The notes under the pieces are model-generated. The model had not been told where the DNA came from, made no database searches, and saw only the letters and a program-made list of their open reading frames with translations. Shown in pieces: positions 26,366 to 34,522 of a stretch of DNA of 39,454 nt; position 1 is the stretch's first letter, and every line of letters starts with the position of its first letter. The translations under genes were made by a program, and so were the position numbers. Source of the stretch: Kiritimatiellia bacterium (lineage in GTDB: Bacteria; Verrucomicrobiota; Kiritimatiellia; JAQICX01); the NCBI GenBank assembly GCA_027858345.1, contig JAQICX010000060.1:1-39454 (forward strand), given 5' to 3'.

Positions 26366-27451
26366 TCATTCTCCATACTTATACCAAGCTGCGCATGTTC
26401 CTTCAGATGAAACCATACATGCTCCTTGCGGGTTCATTGGCGTACAAGCTGTTTTAAACAAAGTACAATCATTCGGGTTTTTAGCTCCTCTTAATATATC
26501 TCCGCAAATACATGCGCTATTCTCTTTTGAATCAGGAACGTTTATATCAAATATCTTATCTGCATCAAACTTTTCGTATTTATCTTTTATGCCTAAACCA
26601 CTATCTGGAACAATTCCGCATCCTCTCCAGTCGGCATCAACTGATTTAAATACTTCAGCTAATATATCTTGTGCTTTTATATTACCTTGAGGCTTAACAA
26701 CCCTTTCATACGCATTTAAAAGTGCTGGTTGATTATTTTCAAACATCTCAGTAATCATATATATTGCTCTTAAAATATCTACTGGTTCGAAACCTGATAC
26801 ACAACAAGATATGCCTAAATCCTTTACAATAAACTCATACATATCAGTACCTGTTATTGTAGTTACATGTCCCGGACATATTAGAGCATCAATTATGCAG
26901 CTTTCATCAGATAAAACTGCACCAAGAGCTTGAGGCATTGTCTTATGTAAAGATAAAACACTGAAATTATCTATATTTTCTCTATATACCTGAACTATAG
27001 CAGCAGCTATAGTTGGGGCTGTTGTTTCAAAACCTATGCCTATAAAAACAACTTTTTTTAAAGGTTCTTCTTTAGCTAGCTTTAGCGCATCAGAAACTGA
27101 ATAAACTGTTCTAATATCTTTACCTTCAGCTTTTGTTTGTGCAAGTGTAGTTTTTGAACCTGGTACGTATATCATATCTCCGAAAGAACAAATAATTACA
27201 TCTTCTATTTGCGATAAAGCAATTGCTTTATCTATATCTTTTATTGCTGTTACACAAACAGGACATCCCGGTCCTGATAAAAGATTTATATTATCTCCAA
27301 CGAGTTTTTGTATGCCGTTCTTTCTTATAGACATGGTATGACCACCGCAAACCTCCATAATATTTAAAGGTTTAGTGGATATCTCTCTTATCTTTTCTGC
27401 TATAGAAAGACAGGTATCTACATCTCTATATTCATCAACATACTTAATCAT
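26366..27451 (-). CDS. hypD: HypD, scaffold for Fe(CN)2CO assembly
   Basis: A 361-residue protein with the expected family motifs: CGGHTMSIRKNG near residue 40, GPGCPVCVT at ~61-69 (redox-active thiols), ICPGHVTTITG around residue 190, and a C-terminal cysteine set (CICGDILRG, CTPMNPQGACMVSSEGTCAAW) that binds the [4Fe-4S] cluster. With HypC it holds the iron while HypE transfers cyanide. It overlaps hypC and the following hypE coding region by about four bases each. Length is normal. Confidence 0.95.
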   Translation of the reverse strand: MIKYVDEYRDVDTCLSIAEKIREISTKPLNIMEVCGGHTMSIRKNGIQKLVGDNINLLSGPGCPVCVTAIKDIDKAIALSQIEDVIICSFGDMIYVPGSKTTLAQTKAEGKDIRTVYSVSDALKLAKEEPLKKVVFIGIGFETTAPTIAAAIVQVYRENIDNFSVLSLHKTMPQALGAVLSDESCIIDALICPGHVTTITGTDMYEFIVKDLGISCCVSGFEPVDILRAIYMITEMFENNQPALLNAYERVVKPQGNIKAQDILAEVFKSVDADWRGCGIVPDSGLGIKDKYEKFDADKIFDINVPDSKENSACICGDILRGAKNPNDCTLFKTACTPMNPQGACMVSSEGTCAAWYKYGE

Positions 27452-27672
27452 TCTTCTTTACCATTTATTTTTCCATTAAGGAAATCTGTTGTAAACTTAG
27501 CACTTTTTTCATCTACTTTTTGTATAGCATATCCTGCATGTATTAAAAGATATTCACCAACCTTAGGATCATCTATAAGATCTAATCCCACTTCTTTAGT
27601 TACGCCTGAGAGTTCAATCTTCGCTATATTATCGTTTATTTCTATAATTTTCCCTGGTATACTCCAACACAT
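27448..27672 (-). CDS. hypC: HypC, hydrogenase assembly chaperone
   Basis: A 74-residue OB-fold-like chaperone starting MCWSIPGKIIEI; Cys2 is the residue that coordinates the Fe(CN)2CO unit and binds the large subunit. The LLIHAGYAIQKVDE segment is typical. It lies two bases after hypF' and overlaps hypD by four bases. Only one hypC/hybG-type chaperone is present in the window, consistent with a single NiFe enzyme. Confidence 0.95.
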   Translation of the reverse strand: MCWSIPGKIIEINDNIAKIELSGVTKEVGLDLIDDPKVGEYLLIHAGYAIQKVDEKSAKFTTDFLNGKINGKEE

Positions 27673-27674
27673 AA

Positions 27675-28760
27675 TTACACCTTAGTTCCTGCAACTACTG
27701 CCTGTCCTAATGAAACACCCAGATCAGTAGTAGCCACATTGTTGTGTTTAAACAATTCTAAACCTGAATCTTTAAATCTGTTTTCAATATAATTAACTAA
27801 ATATTTGTTTAAAAAACATCCCCCTGAAACAAGTACCTTTTTAATGTTTGTTTCATTTGAAATTCTTTTAGATACATCAAATATTATCTCCCCTATCGTG
27901 TTATGAAAGAATGCGCTTATTATTGAAACATCCAAATCATCATTAATATCTTTTACTATTTGCTTGATCATACTTGAAAGATCAATAACATCATCATTTA
28001 TTTGATAAGGATAACTACCCAAAATATCTTTTGCTGCTGCTTGTTCAAGCTTTATTGCGCCTTCGGCTTCAAAAGATGCAGTATCACTAATCCCCACTAA
28101 TGAACTTACTGCATCAAAAAGTCTTCCCATGCTTGATGATAAAGGACAATTAATGTTCTTTTGTATCATTTGTTTAATGACTTCTGTCTTTTCAGCATCA
28201 ATTCTTGTAAGTACTGGCGTATCTATTGCTTCTAATGAACCTTCATATGCATCAAATAAATAAGATATAGCCATTCTCCAAGTCTGCTTTATAGCTATGT
28301 CTGATCCTGGTATCGCAACATATTTCAAATGATACTTTCGGCTAAAATCTTTTCTGTTACACACTAAGAATTCTCCGCCCCAAAAATTAGCATCTAAACC
28401 ATATCCTGTACCATCAAACGATACCCCTATTACATCTTCATTAATATCATGATCTAACATGCATGAAACTATATGTGCATGATGATGCTGTACTTTAACA
28501 AGTTTTGCTGTTTTATTTTCCGCAAAGAACTCTTTAGCTAAATATGTAGATCTATAATCAGGATGCATGTCACAAGCAATAACATCTGGTATTATATTAT
28601 TTTCCTGCAAATACTCTCTAGCATTAGATTCAAAGCTTTTATATATATTCACATCTAAAAGATCATCTAACTGATCACTCGTATATGTGCCTTTTTGAGA
28701 AATAACAGAAAAAGATGTCTTAGTCTCAGCACCTAATGCAATGATGTTTTTATTGCTCAT
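27675..28760 (-). CDS. hypF: Truncated HypF: stand-alone Kae1-like carbamoyltransferase domain
   Basis: A 361-residue protein that matches only the C-terminal half of HypF (usual length ~750). It opens directly with the start of the Kae1-like domain (IIALGAETKTSFSV) and shows the metal-binding VQHHHAHIVSCM motif, VSFDGTGYGLDANFWGGEFLV, SSMGRLFDAVSSLVG and VLVSGGCFLNKYLV. The N-terminal acylphosphatase domain, the zinc fingers and the YrdC-like adenylylation domain are all absent, and the upstream gene is rex, overlapping by four bases, so they have not simply been split off nearby. The domain should still transfer carbamoyl from carbamoyl-adenylate to HypE, but making that adenylate would need a partner in trans. 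Start ATG is coupled to the rex stop (ATGA). Confidence 0.9.
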   Translation of the reverse strand: MSNKNIIALGAETKTSFSVISQKGTYTSDQLDDLLDVNIYKSFESNAREYLQENNIIPDVIACDMHPDYRSTYLAKEFFAENKTAKLVKVQHHHAHIVSCMLDHDINEDVIGVSFDGTGYGLDANFWGGEFLVCNRKDFSRKYHLKYVAIPGSDIAIKQTWRMAISYLFDAYEGSLEAIDTPVLTRIDAEKTEVIKQMIQKNINCPLSSSMGRLFDAVSSLVGISDTASFEAEGAIKLEQAAAKDILGSYPYQINDDVIDLSSMIKQIVKDINDDLDVSIISAFFHNTIGEIIFDVSKRISNETNIKKVLVSGGCFLNKYLVNYIENRFKDSGLELFKHNNVATTDLGVSLGQAVVAGTKV

Positions 28761-29398
28761 AATTTAACCTTCTTACCATTACCAAGAAAATATGAAAGCA
28801 TTTCAAGTTCTCTCGAGAGATCTACATCTCTTACTTTAACTTCTTCTGGTACATTTAAATGTTTTGGTGCAAAATTAAGAATGCATTTAACTCCTGCATT
28901 CGTTAATATATCTGCAACATCTTGTGCTCCCTTAGCTGGAACAGCAATAATCCCTAATAAAATCTTTTTTTCTTTTATAATGTCCTTCATGTCAGAAACA
29001 GATTCTATCTCTACTCCTTGAAGTTGTTTACCTATTTTGTTTACATCTGTATCAAATGCAGCAACTAAGTTTAATCCCTGTTTTTCAAACCCTGAATATG
29101 CTAAAAGAGCAGATCCTAAATGTCCTGTACCAACAATAGCAACATTAAAGGTTTTATGCTTACTTAAAATCTTGCTGAGCTTTTCCTTAAGTTCTGTAAC
29201 AACATATCCTGAGCCACTTACACCGAACTGTCCAAAGTATCCAAGATCTTTTCTTACTTGTGCAGCACCAAGATTTAAACTTTCTCCTAATTCTGCAGAA
29301 GAGACTCTTTTCATACTTAATTTAGATAGTTCTGTGACCTTTCTTAAGTATAAAAACAATCTTGATATAGTGGTTTCTGGTATCTTTTTTACGGGCAT
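28757..29398 (-). CDS. rex: Rex, NADH/NAD+-sensing transcriptional repressor
   Basis: A 213-residue Rex-family regulator. Residues ~1-80 form the winged helix (IPETTISRLFLYLRKVTELS, LGAAQVRKDLGYFGQFG with the conserved AQVRKDL recognition segment) and ~85-213 form the Rossmann domain with the NADH-binding motif IVGTGHLGSALL. Rex represses fermentation and hydrogenase genes when NADH is low and releases DNA when NADH rises. It heads the whole hyp/NiFe-hydrogenase operon, with AGAGG just ahead of the ATG and Rex-type operators in its promoter, so autoregulation and control of the operon follow naturally. Confidence 0.95.
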   Translation of the reverse strand: MPVKKIPETTISRLFLYLRKVTELSKLSMKRVSSAELGESLNLGAAQVRKDLGYFGQFGVSGSGYVVTELKEKLSKILSKHKTFNVAIVGTGHLGSALLAYSGFEKQGLNLVAAFDTDVNKIGKQLQGVEIESVSDMKDIIKEKKILLGIIAVPAKGAQDVADILTNAGVKCILNFAPKHLNVPEEVKVRDVDLSRELEMLSYFLGNGKKVKL

Positions 29399-29421
29399 TT
29401 ATACCTCTTGTTATAATATTG

Positions 29422-29439
29422 TTGTGATTTTTTTCACAG
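29422..29439. promoter_or_regulatory. Rex operator O1
   Basis: TTGTGATTTTTTTCACAG fits the Rex consensus TTGTGAANNNNTTCACAA except at the inner A on the left and the last base. It lies 24-41 bases upstream of the rex start, within the expected 5' leader. Confidence 0.75.
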
Positions 29440-29442
29440 ATT

Positions 29443-29460
29443 TCGTTACTAATTTCACAA
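29443..29460. promoter_or_regulatory. Rex operator O2 (half-conserved)
   Basis: On the minus strand TTGTGAAATTAGTAACGA has a perfect left half-site and a weak right half. It begins at the last base of the -10 box and covers the expected transcription start, a classical repressor position. It is separated from O1 by only three bases, so two Rex dimers could bind side by side. Confidence 0.5.
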
Positions 29461-29488
29461 TCTTAATATTTTAAGGACTAAAAGTCAA
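29460..29488 (-). promoter_or_regulatory. Promoter of the rex-hyp-NiFe hydrogenase operon
   Basis: A -35 box TTGACT (29488-29483) and a -10 box TAAGAT (29465-29460) lie 17 bases apart on the minus strand. The expected start near 29453 falls within Rex operator O2. The -10 match is 4 of 6, so moderate intrinsic strength is expected. Confidence 0.65.
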
Positions 29489-29511
29489 GTTTTTCCCTTT
29501 TTGAAATTAAC

Positions 29512-29947
29512 CTAGTTATCTTTAAGTTGAATGTAATTTTCAGCAGGCGTTGATGGTTTCGGATTTTTCACCCATTCACCTTTGTTATTATCAACCTAAA
29601 CCCATTTAACATTGTTTCCCGCCCATTTAGGTTCAGGGGCATTCATTCGATGGCTTGCCCACATGGAGTCAATAAATTTATCATAAGTCTTACCTTCATT
29701 TCCATTTCGTTTATATTTTCCATCAGCAATTTTTTTATAGTTTTCAGCATATGGATCAACAGGGCTCATCCAGCGATCAGTATAGTCAAAAAATGCATCA
29801 TGGTTCCACTCTTTAGTAAGTCCCATAAAGCGAACGGCAAGCGCAGTTGCCGGCCAAGCCACTCCATTCACACATCGGTAGCTTTCGGCACGTTTGTTGT
29901 TGCCATCCCAAGTATAAGTTATTTTATAGCCTCTTTTACAGCTTTGA
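29512..29947 (-). pseudogene. C-terminal fragment of a secreted polysaccharide-lyase-like enzyme
   Basis: The minus strand encodes a continuous stretch including TYTWDGNNKRAESYRCVNG, ALAVRFMGLTKEWNHDAFF and DYTDRWM. I recall this wording from the C-terminal parts of secreted polysaccharide-degrading proteins in PVC bacteria, but cannot name the family. An in-frame TAG at 29596-29598 interrupts it, after which the frame continues VDNNKGEWVKNPKPSTPAEN to a stop at 29512. There is no start codon or N-terminal domain: the reading begins abruptly at about 29947, overlapping in another frame the end of the serine-hydrolase pseudogene. This is the tail of a lost gene joined to its neighbour. Confidence 0.55.
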
Positions 29948-30975
29948 ACATCTGATTATATACGTCCATACCGATATTTTTATCAAGTCCCATTCTTACA
30001 ATGACCATATCTCAATCTCGCATAATGAAACAAATATTGTTTTTGTTTCCCTGTGCTGCGAATGTATTTTTAGGCGCATCCTGCCACAACCACTCTTTTT
30101 TCAGATTCTGATCGTTTGTCCACCGGTTCAACCCATAACGGCCGGGCAAATCTGCATACCAGCCTCTTTTATCATACATAGGCACCAACGCCGATACTTG
30201 CGGTTGAGAAGCAAATTCAATATATTCCTGACTGACCAAGCGCTTTCCATCCCACACGCCATTATTTGCATATAACCAACCAAAGCGTGCCATTGCACGT
30301 GCTGTTATGATAACACTGGCTCCAGTAGCTCCACTGCCGCCATTCACTGCAACATTATCCTGATTTGTTGCAAAGACCTGCCAATCCATTGCTTCATCTG
30401 TTATGCCAATTTCATCTGCAATTCTACGTTTAAACAATTTATGCAATGGTTCTTTAGCAATCTCAGTCAGTGTATAAGCCAAAATATCAGACTGGCTAGA
30501 ATAGTGAAATGCAGTTACTGGTGCATACATTGGTTCTGCCGGCTCTAAAACATGACCGGGAACATTATTATAACCGCTTGTAAATGTTCCGAGATCTTTT
30601 AAAGTTACTGTAGGATAATACTCAGTCAATTCAGGGAAATAATCTTTTGCCACGTATCAGGCGTGCATTTTCCGTCCCCCAAAGCAATCCAAGACATGTG
30701 CTCATATATGATTTTGAACAAGACCAGATAACATGTTTGTTATCAATGTCATCACCTTGCCATATGATATATTCATTTTTGATAACAACAACCTGAGAAA
30801 CACCATTTTTGCCTGTACCATCTTTCAGGTACTGCATTGCTTCTGCAAGTTTATTGCTATTAACTCCCTGCGACTCCGGCGTGACAGTCTGCCACTCGTT
30901 TCCTGGAAATATATTTTTTCCACTAAGTTGACCTATCATCATAATGCCTATCAATACTAATACTATCTTTTTCAT
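29919..30975 (-). pseudogene. Serine hydrolase (class C beta-lactamase family), frameshifted
   Basis: The N-terminal piece (30975 to ~30640) begins with a signal peptide (MKKIVLVLIGIMMIGQLSG) and includes the catalytic SxxK as SCSK (Ser85-Lys88). The frame then breaks; GDGKCTPDT is readable in a second frame and AKDYFPELTEYYPTVTLKDL in a third (from ~30650), which continues with the tyrosine motif FHYSSQSDILAYTL to NNICFIMRD and a stop at ~30012. The proper C-terminus, MVIVRMGLDKNIG...KEAIK, resumes in yet another frame and stops at 29919. At least three indels make a functional product unlikely. The family covers exported esterases and penicillin-binding-like hydrolases. It sits just upstream of the rex operon on the same strand. 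Confidence 0.8.
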
Positions 30976-31135
30976 CTGTTTTTCTGTGTTTGTTGTAAAA
31001 CTAATTCCGCACCCACGGGACGCTGCTGCAATATATAAACCTACTTTAAAATGCTGATATTAAACATATAACCCTGTAGCAGAGTCGCCCCGGCTCGGGA
31101 GAAAGTAGCATTTAAAATGTTTAAGCCCCTTGAAA

Positions 31136-33877
31136 TTAATGATCAAATTTAAATTTATCTTTTTCAGATATTGAAATCACCTTTGAGCCAATTTTTCCCT
31201 GAATTGTTGATGGAACAAATTTTCCTATTGGTATTTCCCAAGCCCACATATCTTTGAAGTCTGGTCCGGTTACAGTAATCACGGCCTGTTTTTCATTTTT
31301 AACTTCCATTGAAATTGTTAATGTTTTTTGTTGCCATGGATTAAATACACTTGCAAAGCGAAGTTTATCGCCATTTGCTGTCAACTGAAGTTGTTTCAAT
31401 CCCAAATTTTTGCCTCTGCTATCAGCAGTCCCTGTGACAATTTCACCAGTAGTTTGTGCTGTACACAGAACATCAAAAGTGCACGATGCGTCTTCATTAA
31501 CAAGCTTATAGCTGTTCTTAGCTGCATCAATTGTTTCAAGTTTTTTGCCTTGCATCATCCAGGTGATATCAGCAGGAGTTGAACTTTTTATATAATCAAA
31601 CACAAGAATATATTTGCCTTCAACCCATATAAAAGAACGACGGTATTGATTTAATGCTGGGCGTGCTTTGCCCTTTGTAACAGCAGGATAAGAGCCTGAT
31701 GCCTCACCTTCAGTGATAAACACATCACCAAAATCTTTGAAAGTTGTAATAACAGCCATCTTGGTCATGTCACCACTTCCTGGCTGATTATACTTGTATC
31801 CCTCTTTCATACGACCAACAACCATTTGACCTGTCTTATTCACAAGAATTGTATTATGGTTTGCACTGCGTGTCTGATATGAATAACCATCTGTCCATGC
31901 TGTTAGTTTGCCATTATTGAAAATAGTAAAACTATTTGCATCAAAGTCATCATGAGCAACATTGATATACTTGAAATTATTTTCATTACGGAATGCATTC
32001 AAGCCATATCCACCAAGCGGACCGCATTTAAACAAAGAAGCAACCGCATCCTTTGCCCAACCATCTCTCACATATACAACACCAACATCAGCAAAAATTG
32101 TTTTTGTTGGAACATTTTCGAGTTTACCAGCTTTCATATCTCTTGCCTGATATAGCCAGATAAAATCAGGCCAACCAAGCCAAAATGATTTAGGCTGAGC
32201 TTTTTCCAGTTCTTTAACTCCTTCAACATAATCAGCTTTATCATTAGCAATGGCACACATGTACATAGCATTTCCGTATGATCCGAGACTTGCTGTTGCA
32301 GGACAATCCCCATAAGCAAGTCTTTGAGAAATATCAGGTGCTGATGAACTCAACATGAATAGAGGAACCATCTCATAAAATTTGTTTGAAGAGAGATAAT
32401 CTGTTCCCAAACAATTATCAGATGCCTGCATTGCAAGAACAAGATATTGGAGACCAAAAATCATATATGTTGGACCTTCGTGTGTTGAACCATCAATTGG
32501 TAACCACTTGTCAACATATGCTAACTCTTCTTCAAGTTTTTCAAGCATAAAATCATCATCTGATTTTTTTGAGTCAGCGACAGCTAACAAGCATAAAGTC
32601 ATACCTGCATCTCTATGCCAGCGATGGTTGTTAGCCGGATCCCCCTGCCAGTAACCATTACTGTGAAGTCTATTTAAATGACCACCGTAATACTGTCTTC
32701 TTGCCTGAAGAAGTAATTTGTCTCTATACTTATCACGAAATTCCGGATCCAGCTCATTATATAACCAATCGTACAGCAATGCAGCACCAACAGCAATATT
32801 TGCAGAACTCATACCAGCATCACGTTCACCGCCGAGTTCCCAGTTCTCTGTTTCAAGAAATACTTTCATAAAACCAAGAGCTTTTTGTTTAGCAGCTTCA
32901 TCGCCTGTTATTAAATAATACATACCCGCAGTTGGAGCTCTCCAAATACCCTGGCGTTGTCCATCTGTAGCATCTTTCTGAAATTTTCTATCTGAAGGAG
33001 GATTTGATACACCAATGTAAGACTCCATCTTTGCAACAGCAGCCTTACCTTCTTCTGTTTTAGCCCAAGCTCTCATAGAAGGTAGGTCTTCTTTTGTAAA
33101 GAATAGACGAGGATGAACATCTTCAAGTTCAGGCTTTAATTTTACAATCTTTTTTGGTGCTTCATCTTTTTCTGGAACAATTGCTGGTGGAGGTGGTGGT
33201 GGAGGAGTTGGTTTGGCTAACATAGCTCCATCAAGAGAACCGCTAACCTCGCCTACCCAAATTGTATGAGGATTTTTGGTTGAAGAATCACCAAATAATG
33301 CAATTTCATTAAATCCCTTGATTTGAGTCTTGTTCCAATCAAATCTCTTCACTTCTTTACCATTCCTTATTATCTTTAATCCCTTATCTGCATCAAAATC
33401 AAACACCCAATTATTCCAGTTGTTGTTACGCTTCTCGGCAACATATTGAACATTAAACCAGCTCTTCTGATCAGAATCTGATACCGTATAAGTTGTGTCA
33501 CCTGCTAAATATGGCGCATAAATGATTCCCATAACTAAAGCTCTCTTATCAGACTGTACAATTCCCCAACGTGGACCTGCTCTGCGATCTTTTGATCCCT
33601 GCTGTGCACCATCTTCTTTTACCCAAATTGATACCTTGCCCCAACCATCTGTATCTCGAAGAGTCCAGATTGCCTGCGACTTCGGCGACAGTTTCAGCGT
33701 TGGATGTCCATCATACTGTACATCTGAATCCAAACTTGCTGGACCTGTTATCTTAAAACAACCCAAATCTTTTGCATCCGCAAAAGTACTTTTAAATTCT
33801 TCACCCATACTTATTGTTGATATCATCGCAACGCATAATACTAGCGAAGCCTTGATTAACTCTTTCATTTTCATCAC
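31136..33877 (-). CDS. Secreted heparinase II/III-like polysaccharide lyase
   Basis: A 913-residue exported protein. Signal peptide ~1-25 (ending SMGE), a concanavalin/LamG-like beta-sandwich ~30-215, a proline-rich linker ~222-244, an (alpha/alpha) toroid ~255-600 opening with VHPRLFFTKEDLPSMRAW, and a heparinase II/III-type beta domain from ~600 with FDANSFTIFNNGKLTAW and ANHNTILVN. It probably cleaves a uronate-containing polysaccharide such as alginate, heparin-like or algal glycans by beta-elimination, outside the cytoplasm. The first start is a GTG at 33877, seven bases after AGGAG; the ATG at 33874 is the alternative. A LacI-like operator and a TATAAT box lie upstream. PL family cannot be assigned by eye. 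Confidence 0.8.
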   Translation of the reverse strand: MMKMKELIKASLVLCVAMISTISMGEEFKSTFADAKDLGCFKITGPASLDSDVQYDGHPTLKLSPKSQAIWTLRDTDGWGKVSIWVKEDGAQQGSKDRRAGPRWGIVQSDKRALVMGIIYAPYLAGDTTYTVSDSDQKSWFNVQYVAEKRNNNWNNWVFDFDADKGLKIIRNGKEVKRFDWNKTQIKGFNEIALFGDSSTKNPHTIWVGEVSGSLDGAMLAKPTPPPPPPPAIVPEKDEAPKKIVKLKPELEDVHPRLFFTKEDLPSMRAWAKTEEGKAAVAKMESYIGVSNPPSDRKFQKDATDGQRQGIWRAPTAGMYYLITGDEAAKQKALGFMKVFLETENWELGGERDAGMSSANIAVGAALLYDWLYNELDPEFRDKYRDKLLLQARRQYYGGHLNRLHSNGYWQGDPANNHRWHRDAGMTLCLLAVADSKKSDDDFMLEKLEEELAYVDKWLPIDGSTHEGPTYMIFGLQYLVLAMQASDNCLGTDYLSSNKFYEMVPLFMLSSSAPDISQRLAYGDCPATASLGSYGNAMYMCAIANDKADYVEGVKELEKAQPKSFWLGWPDFIWLYQARDMKAGKLENVPTKTIFADVGVVYVRDGWAKDAVASLFKCGPLGGYGLNAFRNENNFKYINVAHDDFDANSFTIFNNGKLTAWTDGYSYQTRSANHNTILVNKTGQMVVGRMKEGYKYNQPGSGDMTKMAVITTFKDFGDVFITEGEASGSYPAVTKGKARPALNQYRRSFIWVEGKYILVFDYIKSSTPADITWMMQGKKLETIDAAKNSYKLVNEDASCTFDVLCTAQTTGEIVTGTADSRGKNLGLKQLQLTANGDKLRFASVFNPWQQKTLTISMEVKNEKQAVITVTGPDFKDMWAWEIPIGKFVPSTIQGKIGSKVISISEKDKFKFDH

Positions 33878-33901
33878 TTTACAGCTCCTGTTTCTATTTT
33901 A

Positions 33902-33917
33902 AATCAAACGATTGATT
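33902..33917. promoter_or_regulatory. Candidate LacI-family operator of the lyase gene
   Basis: AATCAAACGATTGATT is a palindrome (14 of 16 positions symmetric) with a central CG, the pattern typical of LacI/CcpA-type operators. It lies between the predicted transcription start (~33919) and the ribosome-binding site, where repressor binding would block expression. Confidence 0.4.
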
Positions 33918-33925
33918 GTTGTATT

Positions 33926-33954
33926 ATTATAAACGACAAAATTTAACAACAAAA
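33926..33954 (-). promoter_or_regulatory. Promoter of the heparinase-like lyase gene
   Basis: A perfect -10 box TATAAT (33931-33926) on the minus strand. The -35 is weak: TTTTGT at a 17-base spacing or TTGTTG at 15. Confidence 0.5.
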
Positions 33955-34053
33955 AATATATGTATTACCAAAAAAAATGGATATTTACTGAATATAGCCA
34001 AAAAACACAATATTTCCGAACAAATTGGCAATAATAAAGAAAACCACTTGACC

Positions 34054-34082
34054 AAAAAAAAGGCTTGCGTTATGCAAGCCTT
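34054..34082 (-). terminator. Intrinsic terminator of the pgk-tpiA-secG operon
   Basis: On the minus strand AAGGCTTGC pairs perfectly with GCAAGCCTT around ATAAC, and the stem runs into an eight-T tract. It lies 25 bases past the secG stop codon. Confidence 0.92.
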
Positions 34083-34106
34083 CATTTAAACGGTCATGTT
34101 ATTCAG

Positions 34107-34445
34107 TTATTCACCAGTAGTCATTGGCAGACCAGTTGTTGCTGGTTGCTGAGCAGGAGCTACAGGAATAGGAGAACTTTCAAGTTCATTAACAATGCTA
34201 TTTCCAGTTGTCTGACTTCCAATCCACGCAAGGAAAGTAGTATTAACCATGAATATAATTGCAAGAACAATTGTTACTTTGGTTAAAACGTTACCAAGTT
34301 GAGCACCAAAGATTGCATCACCTGCTCCGCCGCCAAAAACAGCACCTATGCCTTGACCTTTTGAGCGTTGAAGAAGGACAACCCCTATCAACATCAAACT
34401 TATAACTACTTCCAAGAATAGTGAGATATATTTAATTATGAGCAT
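34107..34445 (-). CDS. secG: SecG, preprotein translocase subunit
   Basis: A 112-residue membrane protein with the SecG plan: hydrophobic segment ~5-25 ending in the conserved VLLQRSKGQG, a GGGAGDAIFG loop, a second hydrophobic segment ~53-73 and a hydrophilic Pro/Thr-rich tail. It supports SecYE-mediated export, relevant to the secreted GLUG and lyase proteins in the window. Located downstream of tpiA as in many bacteria, it ends the operon just before a strong terminator. AAAGG lies ahead of the ATG. Confidence 0.93.
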   Translation of the reverse strand: MLIIKYISLFLEVVISLMLIGVVLLQRSKGQGIGAVFGGGAGDAIFGAQLGNVLTKVTIVLAIIFMVNTTFLAWIGSQTTGNSIVNELESSPIPVAPAQQPATTGLPMTTGE

Positions 34446-34522
34446 ACTCTCTACCTTTCTATTATTGTTTAAATAATAGGGTTATATTAATAAACACAAC
34501 CCTCGTTTCATTCATTAACAAA

